NCBI GenBank assembly: GCA_963752225.1
Contig: CAVVXS010000011.1
Coordinates: forward strand, 9,836 to 73,835
Reading direction: 5' to 3'
Origin: JBBROS01 sp963752225
GTDB lineage: Bacteria > Pseudomonadota > Alphaproteobacteria > Acetobacterales > Acetobacteraceae
DNA length: 64,000 nucleotides
Under the pieces are notes generated by a model. That model made no database searches and was not told where the DNA came from. It worked only from the letters and a program-made list of their open reading frames with translations. The translations under genes were made by a program, and so were the position numbers. Positions 8,098 through 16,457 of this stretch are shown here, one piece after another (the first letter of the stretch is position 1; the number at the start of each line of letters is the position of its first letter).

Positions 8098-8766
8098 TCA
8101 GCGCCGGCGGGCGTCAACCAGCACGTTCGCGAACGGAGTGCCTTGCCAAGATGGCGAAACTTCGGTGTCGAAGCCGCACTCCCGCAGCAGTGCGCAGAGC
8201 GCATCGACCGGCAGCGGCACCACGTGACGTCCGGAATGCGGCCAGCCGAGCCGGCCGAGCCGCTCCAGCACCACCGCCAGCCGGCTGCGCCAGCCAAGCC
8301 CCGGGTCGAGCGTGCGGACCAGGATTCGCCGCCGCGCCACGGCCGCGGCGGCGGCAAGCAGGCGCCGCGCCGGTTCCGGCCCGAGCTGGTACAGCACGTC
8401 GATCAGCAGCACCGTATCGCACGCGGCGGGGAACGGGTCCTGCGCCAGATCCCGCATCTGCGCCACATACGGCAACCCGGCGGCGGCCCGGCGCGCATCG
8501 GCCAAGGCAGGGCCGGCCCGGTCCAGTCCCGTCACCGCGGCCGCCGCCCCGGCTTCCAGCAGCAGCACGCCGACCTGGCCGCGGCCGCAGCCCAGGTCGG
8601 CCACCACCCCATACCCGTCCGGCCCGGCGCGCCGCAGCAGCGCGCGGTGCACCGGGTCGCGCTTCAGCTTGGAGGCGACGTAGTGGCGGGTGAACCGGCC
8701 GCACACGGCGTAGCGCCGGGCGGTGCGGCGGACCGCCTCCTTTTCGACCCCATTCCGATCGGTCAC
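8098..8766 (-). CDS. class I SAM-dependent methyltransferase
   Basis: A 222-residue Rossmann-fold methyltransferase. Motif I is VVADLGCGRGQVGVLLLEAG, followed by the acidic TGLDRAGPAL strand end and the later DTVLLIDVLYQLGPEPARR motif. GTG at 8766 is chosen because it directly precedes TDRNGVEKEAVRR; the frame stays open farther upstream, but that stretch lies inside the divergent YdcF-like gene. Start codons of the two genes are only 12 bp apart, so their promoters must overlap coding DNA. Substrate unknown; neighbours suggest a lipid or glycolipid. Confidence 0.8.
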   Translation of the reverse strand: MTDRNGVEKEAVRRTARRYAVCGRFTRHYVASKLKRDPVHRALLRRAGPDGYGVVADLGCGRGQVGVLLLEAGAAAAVTGLDRAGPALADARRAAAGLPYVAQMRDLAQDPFPAACDTVLLIDVLYQLGPEPARRLLAAAAAVARRRILVRTLDPGLGWRSRLAVVLERLGRLGWPHSGRHVVPLPVDALCALLRECGFDTEVSPSWQGTPFANVLVDARRR

Positions 8767-8778
8767 GACGGCGCCGCC

Positions 8779-9402
8779 ATGCTGGCGATCTCGATGACGG
8801 CCATCGTGGGGACGGCCGGGCTGAGCTGGGTCGCCGCCATGCTGGGCGTGTGGCGCGTGGCGCGCCGGACCGCGACGGAGGAGATAGGACAGGGGCCGAT
8901 CGTGGTGTTGGGGCACCGGCTGCGGTCGGACGGAACGCCCTCGACCATTTTCTGCGCCCGGCTCGCCCGGGCGGCTGCGTTGTGGAAGGCGGCGCCGGGG
9001 CGTCGCGTGCTGCTGCTGGGCGGCGCCAGCCGGCCGGGGCAGGCGACCGAGGCGGCGGCCGGCCGGGCGGCGCTGCTGGCGCTTGGCGTGCCGGCCGCGC
9101 GGATCGAGGTGGAGGAGCGCTCCCGCCACACACTGGAGAACCTGCGCGGGGTCCGGGCCGCGCTGGGCGCCGGGACTGCCGGCCCGTCGACGCTGGTCAG
9201 CAGCCGTCCGCACCTGGCGCGCGCGGCGCTGATGGCCCGAGGCATGGGCGTCGCCTGCCGCCTTTGCGCCGCCGAACCGGCGTTGAACGCCGACGGGTTG
9301 CGGGCCATCCCGCGCGAAGCGTTCCTGCTGCATTGGTACGGAACCGGCCGCGTGGTGGCCTGGCTGATCCGCAGCCGCCGCTTGGCCGCGCGGGTCACGT
9401 AG
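8779..9402 (+). CDS. YdcF/ElyC-like DUF218 family protein
   Basis: A 207-residue protein with one N-terminal membrane segment (TAIVGTAGLSWVAAMLGVW) and a DUF218 domain. Landmarks are GPIVVLGHRLRSDGTPS, RRVLLLGGASRPGQATEA and VEERSRHTLENLRGV (the conserved S-x-x-T-x-E-N block). DUF218 proteins such as ElyC and SanA act in envelope biogenesis, but the exact reaction is not settled. ATG 8779 is chosen because it starts the membrane segment. Divergent from the methyltransferase and followed by the deacetylase on the same strand. Confidence 0.8.
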   Translation: MLAISMTAIVGTAGLSWVAAMLGVWRVARRTATEEIGQGPIVVLGHRLRSDGTPSTIFCARLARAAALWKAAPGRRVLLLGGASRPGQATEAAAGRAALLALGVPAARIEVEERSRHTLENLRGVRAALGAGTAGPSTLVSSRPHLARAALMARGMGVACRLCAAEPALNADGLRAIPREAFLLHWYGTGRVVAWLIRSRRLAARVT

Positions 9403-9538
9403 GCGACGACAAAACTTATTGCCTGGGCCTGATCATTCTGCGCATCGATCCATCTAACGTGCCGGAATGCCTGACGGTCAAGAATACGGCCCCGGATGCC
9501 GGCCCGCTTGGCGGCCGCCGCTTGCAAGCGCGGCGGCG

Positions 9539-10354
9539 ATGTCGATCCATGCCGCGGTCCCGCCCTGGCTCATCGCCGCGCCGTCCGACTGGCCGCTCGC
9601 CTTGGCGGCCGTCGCCGGCGCGCACGCGGTGCTCGGCCTGTCCGGCCTGTTCCCCGGTAGCCAGCTGCTCGGCAAGACCGTCACCTGCCTGCCGGGTCGG
9701 CCGCCGGGCCTGGTCGCCTTGTCGTTCGACGACGGGCCGGACCCGGAGGTCACGCCGGCCGTGCTGGACCTGCTGGATCGGCATCATGCGCGCGCCAGCT
9801 TCTTCATGATCGGCGCCCGCGCCGCCGCCCACCCGGCGCTGGTGCGCGAGGTGGTCCGCCGCGGCCACGAGGTCGAGAACCACACCATGCACCACCGCTA
9901 CCGCTTCGCCTTGCTGGGCGCCGCCGGGCAGCGGCGGGAGCTGGCCGAGGCGCAGGCCGTGCTCGCACGGCTCGCCGGCCGCGCGCCCCGCCTGGCCCGT
10001 GCCCCGGCCGGCATTCGCAGCCCGCTGACCGACCTGGTGCTGCACCGGCTCGGCCTGCGCCACGCGTCCTGGACCCGGCGCGGCTTCGACACCGGCCCGG
10101 CCGGCGCCGACACCGTGCTGCGGCGGCTGTCGCCTGGGCTGCGGGGCGGCGATATTCTGCTGCTGCACGACGGCAACGCCGCCCGCGACGCGTCCGGGCG
10201 GCCTGTCGTGCTCGACGTGCTGGCGGCCCTGCTGCCCCTGCTGCACCGGCTCGGCCTGCACTCCGTGCCGGTGGCGCAGGCGCTCGGCGGGCGCATGCAC
10301 GAGGCGACATCGCCCTTGGCGACCTGTTACTCCAACCCTCATTTGTCGCCGTAG
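9539..10354 (+). CDS. polysaccharide deacetylase (NodB-homology domain)
   Basis: A 271-residue carbohydrate esterase family 4-like protein. NodB motifs are visible: motif 1 VALSFDDGPDPEVTP (catalytic and metal-binding Asp), motif 2 EVENHTMHHR (H-T-x-x-H metal ligands), motif 3 near RLARAPAGIRSP, and a C-terminal GGDILLLHDGNA with the conserved Leu-His. The N-terminus has a hydrophobic stretch consistent with membrane anchoring. ATG 9539 is chosen; the frame is open to 9467. Its GT2 neighbour suggests that it removes an acetyl group from a sugar on a lipid-linked glycan. Confidence 0.87.
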   Translation: MSIHAAVPPWLIAAPSDWPLALAAVAGAHAVLGLSGLFPGSQLLGKTVTCLPGRPPGLVALSFDDGPDPEVTPAVLDLLDRHHARASFFMIGARAAAHPALVREVVRRGHEVENHTMHHRYRFALLGAAGQRRELAEAQAVLARLAGRAPRLARAPAGIRSPLTDLVLHRLGLRHASWTRRGFDTGPAGADTVLRRLSPGLRGGDILLLHDGNAARDASGRPVVLDVLAALLPLLHRLGLHSVPVAQALGGRMHEATSPLATCYSNPHLSP

Positions 10355-10564
10355 AAGGGCCCGCAACGCTTCCTGGAGCAGGCTATCGCTTCAGACGGCG
10401 ACGAAGATGACCTACTCACCAATCGCGCTTGAAGTGGAGTAAGATAAAAAGCTTTGCACGACGAGCGAGCCGTCCCAGCCACGACTCCCCCACCGTGCAG
10501 CGAGATAGTTTGGTGAGTCGAGGCGCCGCTTATGGTGTCCCATCCGAACCTATCCTGTCGTTGC

Positions 10565-11350
10565 TCAACTCCGCCGCCACACGAGCAGCGGCGCCCGCGC
10601 CAACGCTCCGATGACCAGCCGAATATGCATCGTGGTCAGCAGCACGTTGTCGCGGCCGTAGCGGAAATGCGATACGCCGCCCTCCTCGGGCCGCAGATAA
10701 CGCACCGGCGCCGGCAGGTTGATCGCAGGCACGCCGGCCCAGCTCAGCCGCACCGCCGCCTCCGGGTCGAAGTCGAACCGCCGCATCCAGACCGAGCGCC
10801 GCATGATCCGCAGCAACGGAACGATCGGATAAACCCGGAAGCCGAACAGGCTGTCGCCGATGGCCCCGCCGGTCTCGAGCCGCGCCCACCAATTGGAGAC
10901 CCGCCGCCCGCGCACCCTGAGCGCCGGGGCGTCGGGGCCGAATCGCGGCACGCCCAGCACCATCGCGTCCGGCCGTGCCAGGCTCGCCGCCATGAACGGG
11001 GCGATGGCGGCGGCCGGGTGCTGGCCGTCGGCGTCCATCACCAGCGCATGGGTGAACCCGGCGGCGGCGGCCAGGTGCAGCCCATCCAGCACTGCCGCCC
11101 CCTTGCCGCCGTTCCGCGCCCGGCGGATCACCCGCACGCTCTCCAGGCCCTCGAGCCCGGCCTCGGATCCGTCGGCGCTGCCGTCGACCACCACCCACAC
11201 CGGCGCCCACGCCACGCGCGCCGCCTGCACCGTGGCGCGCAAGGCCGGGCCGCTATTGTAGCTCGGGATTACCACGAGATGGGTCGCCGAGCCGGTGACA
11301 GGCCGGATCGGCTCGGGATAGGCTTCGCCGGTTTCGGGGAGGACGGGCAT
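10565..11350 (-). CDS. family 2 glycosyltransferase
   Basis: A GT-A fold glycosyltransferase of about 261 residues: THLVVIPSYNSGPALRATV at the N-terminus, VWVVVDGSADGSEAG, the GGKGAAVLDGL loop, and the DXD-like ALVMDADGQHP. The C-terminal SLFGFRVYPI and FDFDPEAAVRLSWAGVP blocks match dolichol-phosphate-mannose-synthase-like GT2 enzymes. The start at ATG 11350 overlaps by 2 bases the divergent ATG of the neighbouring lipoprotein (shared GCATGC). It probably adds a sugar to a lipid carrier together with the deacetylase and acyltransferases of this locus; no transmembrane domain was seen. Confidence 0.85.
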   Translation of the reverse strand: MPVLPETGEAYPEPIRPVTGSATHLVVIPSYNSGPALRATVQAARVAWAPVWVVVDGSADGSEAGLEGLESVRVIRRARNGGKGAAVLDGLHLAAAAGFTHALVMDADGQHPAAAIAPFMAASLARPDAMVLGVPRFGPDAPALRVRGRRVSNWWARLETGGAIGDSLFGFRVYPIVPLLRIMRRSVWMRRFDFDPEAAVRLSWAGVPAINLPAPVRYLRPEEGGVSHFRYGRDNVLLTTMHIRLVIGALARAPLLVWRRS

Positions 11351-11735
11351 GCGGATTGTTCCAATCGTGCTATCGGCCGCGGCCGGTCTAGGCTTGGCGG
11401 CCTGCAACACTTCCACGCGCGGGCCGGCGATTTCCGTGGCGTCCGGCGTCCCGGACGGCTTCCTGCACTACGGCACCGGCGGCAAGGTGCAATGCGATGC
11501 GCGGCCGGTGTCGTTCGACGGCAGCCATACCCGGATCGAGGCCGAAGGCGGCTGCCGCTCGGTCCGCGTGGCCGGCGAGCACAACGACATCATCGTGCAG
11601 ATGGCCCCGGGCGGCCTGATCGAGGTCACCGGCGCCCATAACGACATCTGGTGGCGCCCCGCCCGCCGGCCCGGCCCGGCGCCGGTATTCCGCGACGTCG
11701 GCGCCAGCAACTCGTTCCACCGCGACGAGGGGTGA
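11349..11735 (+). CDS. small lipoprotein, DUF3060-like
   Basis: A 128-residue protein with a lipoprotein signal (IVLSAAAGLGLAAC lipobox, Cys at about residue 19). The mature part has short beta-type repeats: FDGSHTRIEAEGGCRSVRV, AGEHNDIIVQMAPGG and TGAHNDIWWRP. This G-x-H-N-D-I repetition resembles DUF3060 proteins of unknown function. Its ATG overlaps the divergent GT2 ATG. It is convergent with the PlsC-like gene, with a hairpin between them. Confidence 0.65.
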   Translation: MRIVPIVLSAAAGLGLAACNTSTRGPAISVASGVPDGFLHYGTGGKVQCDARPVSFDGSHTRIEAEGGCRSVRVAGEHNDIIVQMAPGGLIEVTGAHNDIWWRPARRPGPAPVFRDVGASNSFHRDEG

Positions 11736-11793
11736 GCCTACGGCGACCATGAGCTCCGCTCCTGGACTTCGCTGGACCCGCCACTGACGGATT

Positions 11794-11812
11794 TCAAAGG
11801 CGAAGCCTTTGA
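11794..11812. terminator. hairpin between convergent lipoprotein and acyltransferase genes
   Basis: TCAAAGGC-GAA-GCCTTTGA is a perfect 8-bp stem with a 3-base loop, located between convergent stops. It can act as a bidirectional terminator, although no long T tract follows. Confidence 0.55.
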
Positions 11813-11818
11813 TGGGGT

Positions 11819-12640
11819 TCAAAGGGGCGGAATGATCAAAGGTTTCGCCTGTCTGCTTGGACAGGTGGAATGATCATGGAGGGAACGCCCTTTTGCCTTC
11901 AGCTCCTCGGTAAAATAGCGCTCGAGGTCGGCGGTGAAGTCCTTGGTCGAGCCGGTGACCGCGAACCGCCGCCCGAGCCGCGCGCGATACACCAGCGGGG
12001 CCTCCGGCCGGCGGAACAGGGGCCATCCCTTGGCGAGGTAGCGCGCGTCGCCCTCCAGCAACACCGTCTGCACCGGCACCCCGGCGCCGCGCGCCATCAG
12101 CACGAAACCGCCCTTGAACGGGCCAACCGGCCCGCCCCCCTCGGTGCGCGTGCCCTCGGGGAAGATCAGCAGCTGCCGCCCGGCGCGCAGCTCGGCCACC
12201 GCCAGCCGGGTCAGCTCGCGCGGGGCGTCGTTGCGGATGTAGGCGGCCAGCCGGATGCCGCCGCCGAGGAACCAGTTGTCCCACAGCGACGCCTTGGTGA
12301 TGCACACTACCCCCGGCAAGCGCGAGATGATCAGCACCGCATCCAGCAGCGACGGGTGGTTGGCCGCGATGATCAGCGGCCCGGCGTCGCGCAAGGCGTC
12401 GAGCGCCCGCAAATCCACCTGGAACAAGCCGCATAGCCGCATGGCGCCGAGGAAGATGCGAAACCCGCCCATGATGCCGAATTGCCCGACCGGCGCGCCG
12501 ACCCGGCGCGGCAGCACCGCGGCCAGCAACCCGGCCGGCAGGCTCCACAACAGGCACATGATCCCGAACAGCGCCAGCCCGGCATAGAACAGCAGCGTGT
12601 CGAGCCCTGCCCTCAAGCCGCTCCGGCGCCTATCGCTCAT
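11819..12640 (-). CDS. PlsC-family 1-acyl-glycerol-3-phosphate acyltransferase-like protein
   Basis: A 273-residue LPLAT-superfamily acyltransferase. Motif I is ANHPSLLDAVL (N-H-x4-D), motif II GIRLAAYIRND-like, motif III LLIFPEGTRTEGGGP, and a later VPVQTVLLEG. An N-terminal hydrophobic segment (LLFYAGLALFGIMCLLWSLPAGLLAAVL) would anchor it in the inner membrane. Such enzymes acylate lysophosphatidic acid or other acceptors; the neighbouring GT2, deacetylase and LpxL-like genes suggest a dedicated glycolipid instead of housekeeping phospholipid synthesis. Confidence 0.87.
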   Translation of the reverse strand: MSDRRRSGLRAGLDTLLFYAGLALFGIMCLLWSLPAGLLAAVLPRRVGAPVGQFGIMGGFRIFLGAMRLCGLFQVDLRALDALRDAGPLIIAANHPSLLDAVLIISRLPGVVCITKASLWDNWFLGGGIRLAAYIRNDAPRELTRLAVAELRAGRQLLIFPEGTRTEGGGPVGPFKGGFVLMARGAGVPVQTVLLEGDARYLAKGWPLFRRPEAPLVYRARLGRRFAVTGSTKDFTADLERYFTEELKAKGRSLHDHSTCPSRQAKPLIIPPL

Positions 12641-13069
12641 GCAGCGGTCTTTTCCATGCTGACACGAAGATAGGCCGAATCCTGCGCTTGATCACGAAGG
12701 GCTCGTACCGTGTCACCACCCGCGGCGACGCCCATCCGTCCGTTCAATCGCACGCGGCCACGCCGGATCGATCAAGCAATAGACACGCGGCTTGAGAGCC
12801 GAACGAGGGGTGACTTGGCCATTGTCGCAATGTCAGGCGCCGATGCCGAATGCGGCCAGAACCTTCAAGGGCAGACAACGTAGGGGGTAGAGCAGGAAAG
12901 GGCGGCTATAGCGGTGTGGGGCAGAGCCGTGAGCAGTGCCGGCAATCACTCATAGCGCGCTCGGCGCAGCCGCGCCGAGCGCGCTTGCCCTGCAAGGTCC
13001 GGATTGTCGGGTCCTGGCAGACGGTCCTGAGCGGCTGTGAACGGGGCAGGTGGCTGGTATTGGACTTTG
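12641..13069. other. intergenic region without a convincing gene
   Basis: About 430 bp separate the PlsC-like gene start (12640) from the end of the sugar ABC operon (13070). Short open frames here lack coding character. The only structure I see is the strong hairpin at 12954-12985. Confidence 0.6.
12954..12985 (-). terminator. long GC-rich hairpin downstream of the sugar ABC operon
   Basis: A-GCGCGCTCGGCGC (12954-12967) pairs with GCGCCGAGCGCGC-T (12972-12985), a perfect 14-bp stem with a 4-base loop. It is positioned to end transcription of the minus-strand ABC operon, about 85 bp past its last stop. There is no T tract after it, so it might also be a transcript-stabilising hairpin. Confidence 0.5.
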
Positions 13070-13963
13070 CTATCCCTTGGTCGCTCCCGCGGTTAGCCCC
13101 GCGATGTAGTAGTCCATCAGGAAAGCATAAATGACGATCGGGGGCGCTGCGGCCATCACGCAGCCGGCCATGATCTTGCCCCACTGGAACACGTCGCCAC
13201 GGATGAGGTCGCTGACGATCCCGACCGTCAGCACCATCTGGTCGCTGGTGTAGAGGTAAGCCAGCGGATACAGGAACGCGCCCCAGCTCACGGTGAACGC
13301 AAAGATTGTCGCCGCAATGATCCCCGGCATCGCTACCGGGATGAAGATCTGCCACAGCATCTGCAGCCAGCCGGCACCGTCGATCAGCGCCGCCTCGTCC
13401 AGCTCACGCGGGATCGAGCCGAAGTAACCGATCATGATCCAGGTGCAGAACGGCACCGCGAGCGTCGGGTAGACCAGCACTAGGCACCAGGTGCTGTTGA
13501 TCAACCCAAGCCAGCCGATTACCTGAAAAAGGGGAATGAACAGCAGCGACGCCGGGATCAGGTAGGTCAGGAACACGCCAGTGGCGAGCACGCCGCTGCC
13601 CCAAAATCCCATGCGCGCCAAGCTGAACGCGGCCAACACCGAGATCACCATCGAGATCGCGACCGTCAGCGCCGTAACCATCACCGAGTTGATGAAGAAG
13701 TGCTGGAAATTGGCGTTGGCCAGCAGTTCGGTAAAGTTCTGCAAGGTCGGCGCGTGCACGATCCACGGACTGCCGGTTTGCGCCGAGATCTCCGCCGATG
13801 ACTTCAGGCTGGTCATGATCATGTAAAACGGCGGCACAAGGAACATCACCACGAACACCAGCAGCGCCGCGTAGCTGCCCCACAACGCCCATTGCCGTTC
13901 CCGGTGCAAGCTAGCCGCTCGCCGGCGGACCGGAGCCTCGGTGGAGGTCGCGGCACCGCTCAC
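13070..13963 (-). CDS. carbohydrate ABC transporter permease (MalG-type)
   Basis: A 297-residue integral membrane protein with about six helices. The EAA loop is recognisable in GSIPRELDEAALIDGAGWLQ, where the cytoplasmic ATPase docks, and the protein ends with the usual YIAGLTAGATKG. The N-terminal LVFVVMFLVPPFYMIMTSLK is typical of MalG/UgpE-type permeases. Its start overlaps the upstream permease stop by 4 bases. It is the last gene of a substrate-binding protein, MalF-like, MalG-like operon; no ATPase gene follows. Confidence 0.9.
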   Translation of the reverse strand: MSGAATSTEAPVRRRAASLHRERQWALWGSYAALLVFVVMFLVPPFYMIMTSLKSSAEISAQTGSPWIVHAPTLQNFTELLANANFQHFFINSVMVTALTVAISMVISVLAAFSLARMGFWGSGVLATGVFLTYLIPASLLFIPLFQVIGWLGLINSTWCLVLVYPTLAVPFCTWIMIGYFGSIPRELDEAALIDGAGWLQMLWQIFIPVAMPGIIAATIFAFTVSWGAFLYPLAYLYTSDQMVLTVGIVSDLIRGDVFQWGKIMAGCVMAAAPPIVIYAFLMDYYIAGLTAGATKG

Positions 13964-14910
13964 GCGCCAGTCTCCTGGGTGCGCCGTGTCACCCCGCGCA
14001 GCACGAAATAGGCGGCGACGCCCAGGATCGGGACCATGAACAGGCTGATCGAGGCACCGAGCGGGATATCGCCCGACTGAATGCCGCTGACGAAGGCGTA
14101 GGTGGCGAACACGTGCGTCATGTTCTCCGGGCCGCCGGCAGTCAACAGCCGCACGATGTCGAAGTCGGCGAACGTCACGATCAGGCTGAACAGCACGGTG
14201 ATGCTGATGATGTTGCGCATCATCGGCAGGGTGACGAAGCGAAGCTTCTGCACCGCGCTGGCGCCGTCAATCGCCGCCGCCTCGTAGAGCGCCTCCGGCA
14301 CTGATTTGAGCGCCGCCAGGTACATGATCAGGAAGAACGGCGTGCCGTACCAGACGTTAACCGCAATCATGCAGAACCGCGCCGTCCAGGCTTGGCCGAG
14401 CCAAGCCACCGGCGCGATCCCGAACTGGCCGAGGATCCAGTTGAACGCCGAGTAAGCCGGATCGAAAAGCCACCACCAGCCCAGGCACGACAGCGCCAGC
14501 GGGATCACCCACGGCACCAGCAGCAAGCCGCGCCAGATCCGCTGCGCCCGGCTGGGGACGTTGTGCATCAGGTGCGCCAGCACGAAGCCAAGCAGCGCTT
14601 TCAGCAGCACCGACGAGACGGCAAACAACGTGCTCTGGAAGATGACCAGCTTGAAGGTGTCGCGCTTGAACAGGAAGGCGAAGTTGTCGAGGCCGATGAA
14701 CTTGGTCATCCGCTTGTTCAGCAACGACAGATAGATCGCATAAACCGCCGGGTAGATGACCAGTGCTGCGATCAGCAGGATCAGCGGCAAGCATAACAGG
14801 AAGGCGATCGTAGACCGCCGCCGGGCGAAGCGGCGCATCCCGCCCGGGCGAGGGACGGCGACGCGGCCGGTCCCTCCTGCGACGACCGTGGCAAGTGTCC
14901 CGTCGGCCAT
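13960..14910 (-). CDS. sugar ABC transporter permease (MalF-type)
   Basis: A 316-residue permease with an N-terminal cytoplasmic arm and about six transmembrane helices. The EAA motif reads LKSVPEALYEAAAIDGASAVQ, matching MalF/UgpA-type subunits. It would form the translocation pore with the MalG-type partner, whose gene it overlaps by 4 bases. The gene follows the substrate-binding protein gene by 24 bp. Specific sugar unknown. Confidence 0.9.
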   Translation of the reverse strand: MADGTLATVVAGGTGRVAVPRPGGMRRFARRRSTIAFLLCLPLILLIAALVIYPAVYAIYLSLLNKRMTKFIGLDNFAFLFKRDTFKLVIFQSTLFAVSSVLLKALLGFVLAHLMHNVPSRAQRIWRGLLLVPWVIPLALSCLGWWWLFDPAYSAFNWILGQFGIAPVAWLGQAWTARFCMIAVNVWYGTPFFLIMYLAALKSVPEALYEAAAIDGASAVQKLRFVTLPMMRNIISITVLFSLIVTFADFDIVRLLTAGGPENMTHVFATYAFVSGIQSGDIPLGASISLFMVPILGVAAYFVLRGVTRRTQETGA

Positions 14911-14934
14911 GGCCTGCGTCCCCGGCTCGCGGTG

Positions 14935-16275
14935 TTAGCGAATAAAACCTTCCAGCTCGTTCTGCGCCCAGACGATCGCCTGCTCGATGCTCTGGCCGCT
15001 TTTCAGCTTGGCCAGCATCGTCGAGTGGGTGCCCTGATTGTAGGCCTGCACGGCGACATCGGGTGGGGCGGGCGCCATCGCCACCCATGGAACCGCGCTA
15101 TGCTTCTTGCGGATCGGGTAGTTGTAGACCGTGCCCTTCGGCGGCCCGACTTCCTCCCACACCTTGAAGTCGAGCATGCTGTCAAACGGCGGGATGTCGT
15201 ATCCCGAAACCTTCTCGCAGCGCTCCTCGACGTTGGCACGCTCGCTGAGGAAGGCGATCAGCTCCCGTGCCGCCGACTTGTTGCGGGCGAAGTTCCAGAT
15301 GCCCCAGAAATAAAACAGCGACGGCACTACGCGACCCTTCGGGCCCTTAGGCATGCTGAACGTCCAGCAGTCCTCGGCGACCGTGGGGTTGTCGCGTAGC
15401 GCCACCGCCCAGGCCGATGGAGGGTTCAGGATCAACGCGCTCTGCCCGGAAATCAGCGCCCGGTTGTTGGACGCGTCGTCGTAGCTGACGGCCTCGTTGG
15501 GCAGGAACCGCATTAGCTTCTGGCCATATTCGAGCGCTTGCCGGACGGCGGCGCTCTTGAGGTTGATGTCGCCTTTCTCGGTCACAAGCTCGGCGCCGAA
15601 GCTGGCAAACAGGGCGCCGGCGAAGTCCTCGGAGTCGGAAGTCTGGCCCAGGCCCAAGGCGAACGGCTTGCCGCCCTTGTGACAGGCCTCGGCTGCCGCG
15701 AGGAACGTGTCCAGCGTCCAGTCGTCCTGCCTCCCGGTGTCGGCTGAGGCCGGAAATAGCGCCTGCACGTCGATGCCGGCCATGCTCTTCATCAGGCTGA
15801 TCCGCGCGCAAGGCGGCTTGTTCTGCGAGCCAGAACTTGACGGCACCGCCATCCAATGGCCCTTTATCTTGCCGAGATAAGAGGCCGACCCGCTGACCGG
15901 ACCATACTGGCCCATCAGCTGCTGCATCAGGTCGTCCATCGGCTCGAGCTTGCTGGCGTGGTTGTTCACCTCCCAGCTTGGGAACGCCTGTACGTCATGC
16001 CCGGTGCTGGCCTGCGCCTCCGCCGCCAAGGTCAAGAGGTTTTTGTTGCCTACCGAGGTGATGAAATCAGCCTGCACCTCGACCTTGCTCTTCTCGGCGA
16101 AGGCGGCGACCTGCTTACGCATGATGTCGTTGCCGGCCGGCACCCAATGGTCCCAAAACGCCACCGACAGCTTTCCGGCTGCGCCGGCGGTCCGGATATG
16201 AACCAGCGGCAGCGCCGCCGCGGCCGAGCCAATCGACAGCGCCGCGCGGCGCGACAGTCCAGCACCTTCGCCCAT
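14935..16275 (-). CDS. extracellular solute-binding protein family 1 (sugar ABC importer)
   Basis: A 446-residue periplasmic binding protein for sugar or sugar-derivative uptake. The N-terminus carries a Tat-like signal, LSRRAALSIGSAAAALPLVH, with export before a mature start near GKLSVAFWDHW. The latter opening strand is typical of family 1 solute-binding proteins, as are QADFITSVGNKN and the Trp/aromatic-rich C-lobe. It is the first gene of a three-gene operon with the two permeases. The lack of an ATPase implies use of a shared MsmK/UgpC-type ATPase encoded elsewhere. Confidence 0.88.
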   Translation of the reverse strand: MGEGAGLSRRAALSIGSAAAALPLVHIRTAGAAGKLSVAFWDHWVPAGNDIMRKQVAAFAEKSKVEVQADFITSVGNKNLLTLAAEAQASTGHDVQAFPSWEVNNHASKLEPMDDLMQQLMGQYGPVSGSASYLGKIKGHWMAVPSSSGSQNKPPCARISLMKSMAGIDVQALFPASADTGRQDDWTLDTFLAAAEACHKGGKPFALGLGQTSDSEDFAGALFASFGAELVTEKGDINLKSAAVRQALEYGQKLMRFLPNEAVSYDDASNNRALISGQSALILNPPSAWAVALRDNPTVAEDCWTFSMPKGPKGRVVPSLFYFWGIWNFARNKSAARELIAFLSERANVEERCEKVSGYDIPPFDSMLDFKVWEEVGPPKGTVYNYPIRKKHSAVPWVAMAPAPPDVAVQAYNQGTHSTMLAKLKSGQSIEQAIVWAQNELEGFIR

Positions 16276-16457
16276 CGTTCCGTCTCCCAGCGGGCCGGCC
16301 CGGTAAGGCCCGGTTATTTGCTTTGTTCATCCCGGGGCGTAAAGCGTCGAAATCCACCCATAAACCGGGCAGCAAAGCAAGACATTCCCTATCCCGAGTG
16401 GCCATTCCTAGTCAGCCTTGGTCCAACCGCTGCTCCATCCCCGATCCAGAGCAATCG

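Noticed and set aside
10412..10518. ACTCACCAA and TTGGTGAGT, 9-bp inverted repeat 88 bp apart
   Set aside because: Short and widely spaced, with no transposase or gene linked; likely chance.
11829..11878. GGAATGATCA direct repeat and CCTGTC/GACAGG stem
   Set aside because: Within the 3-prime coding end of the PlsC-like gene; no function evident.
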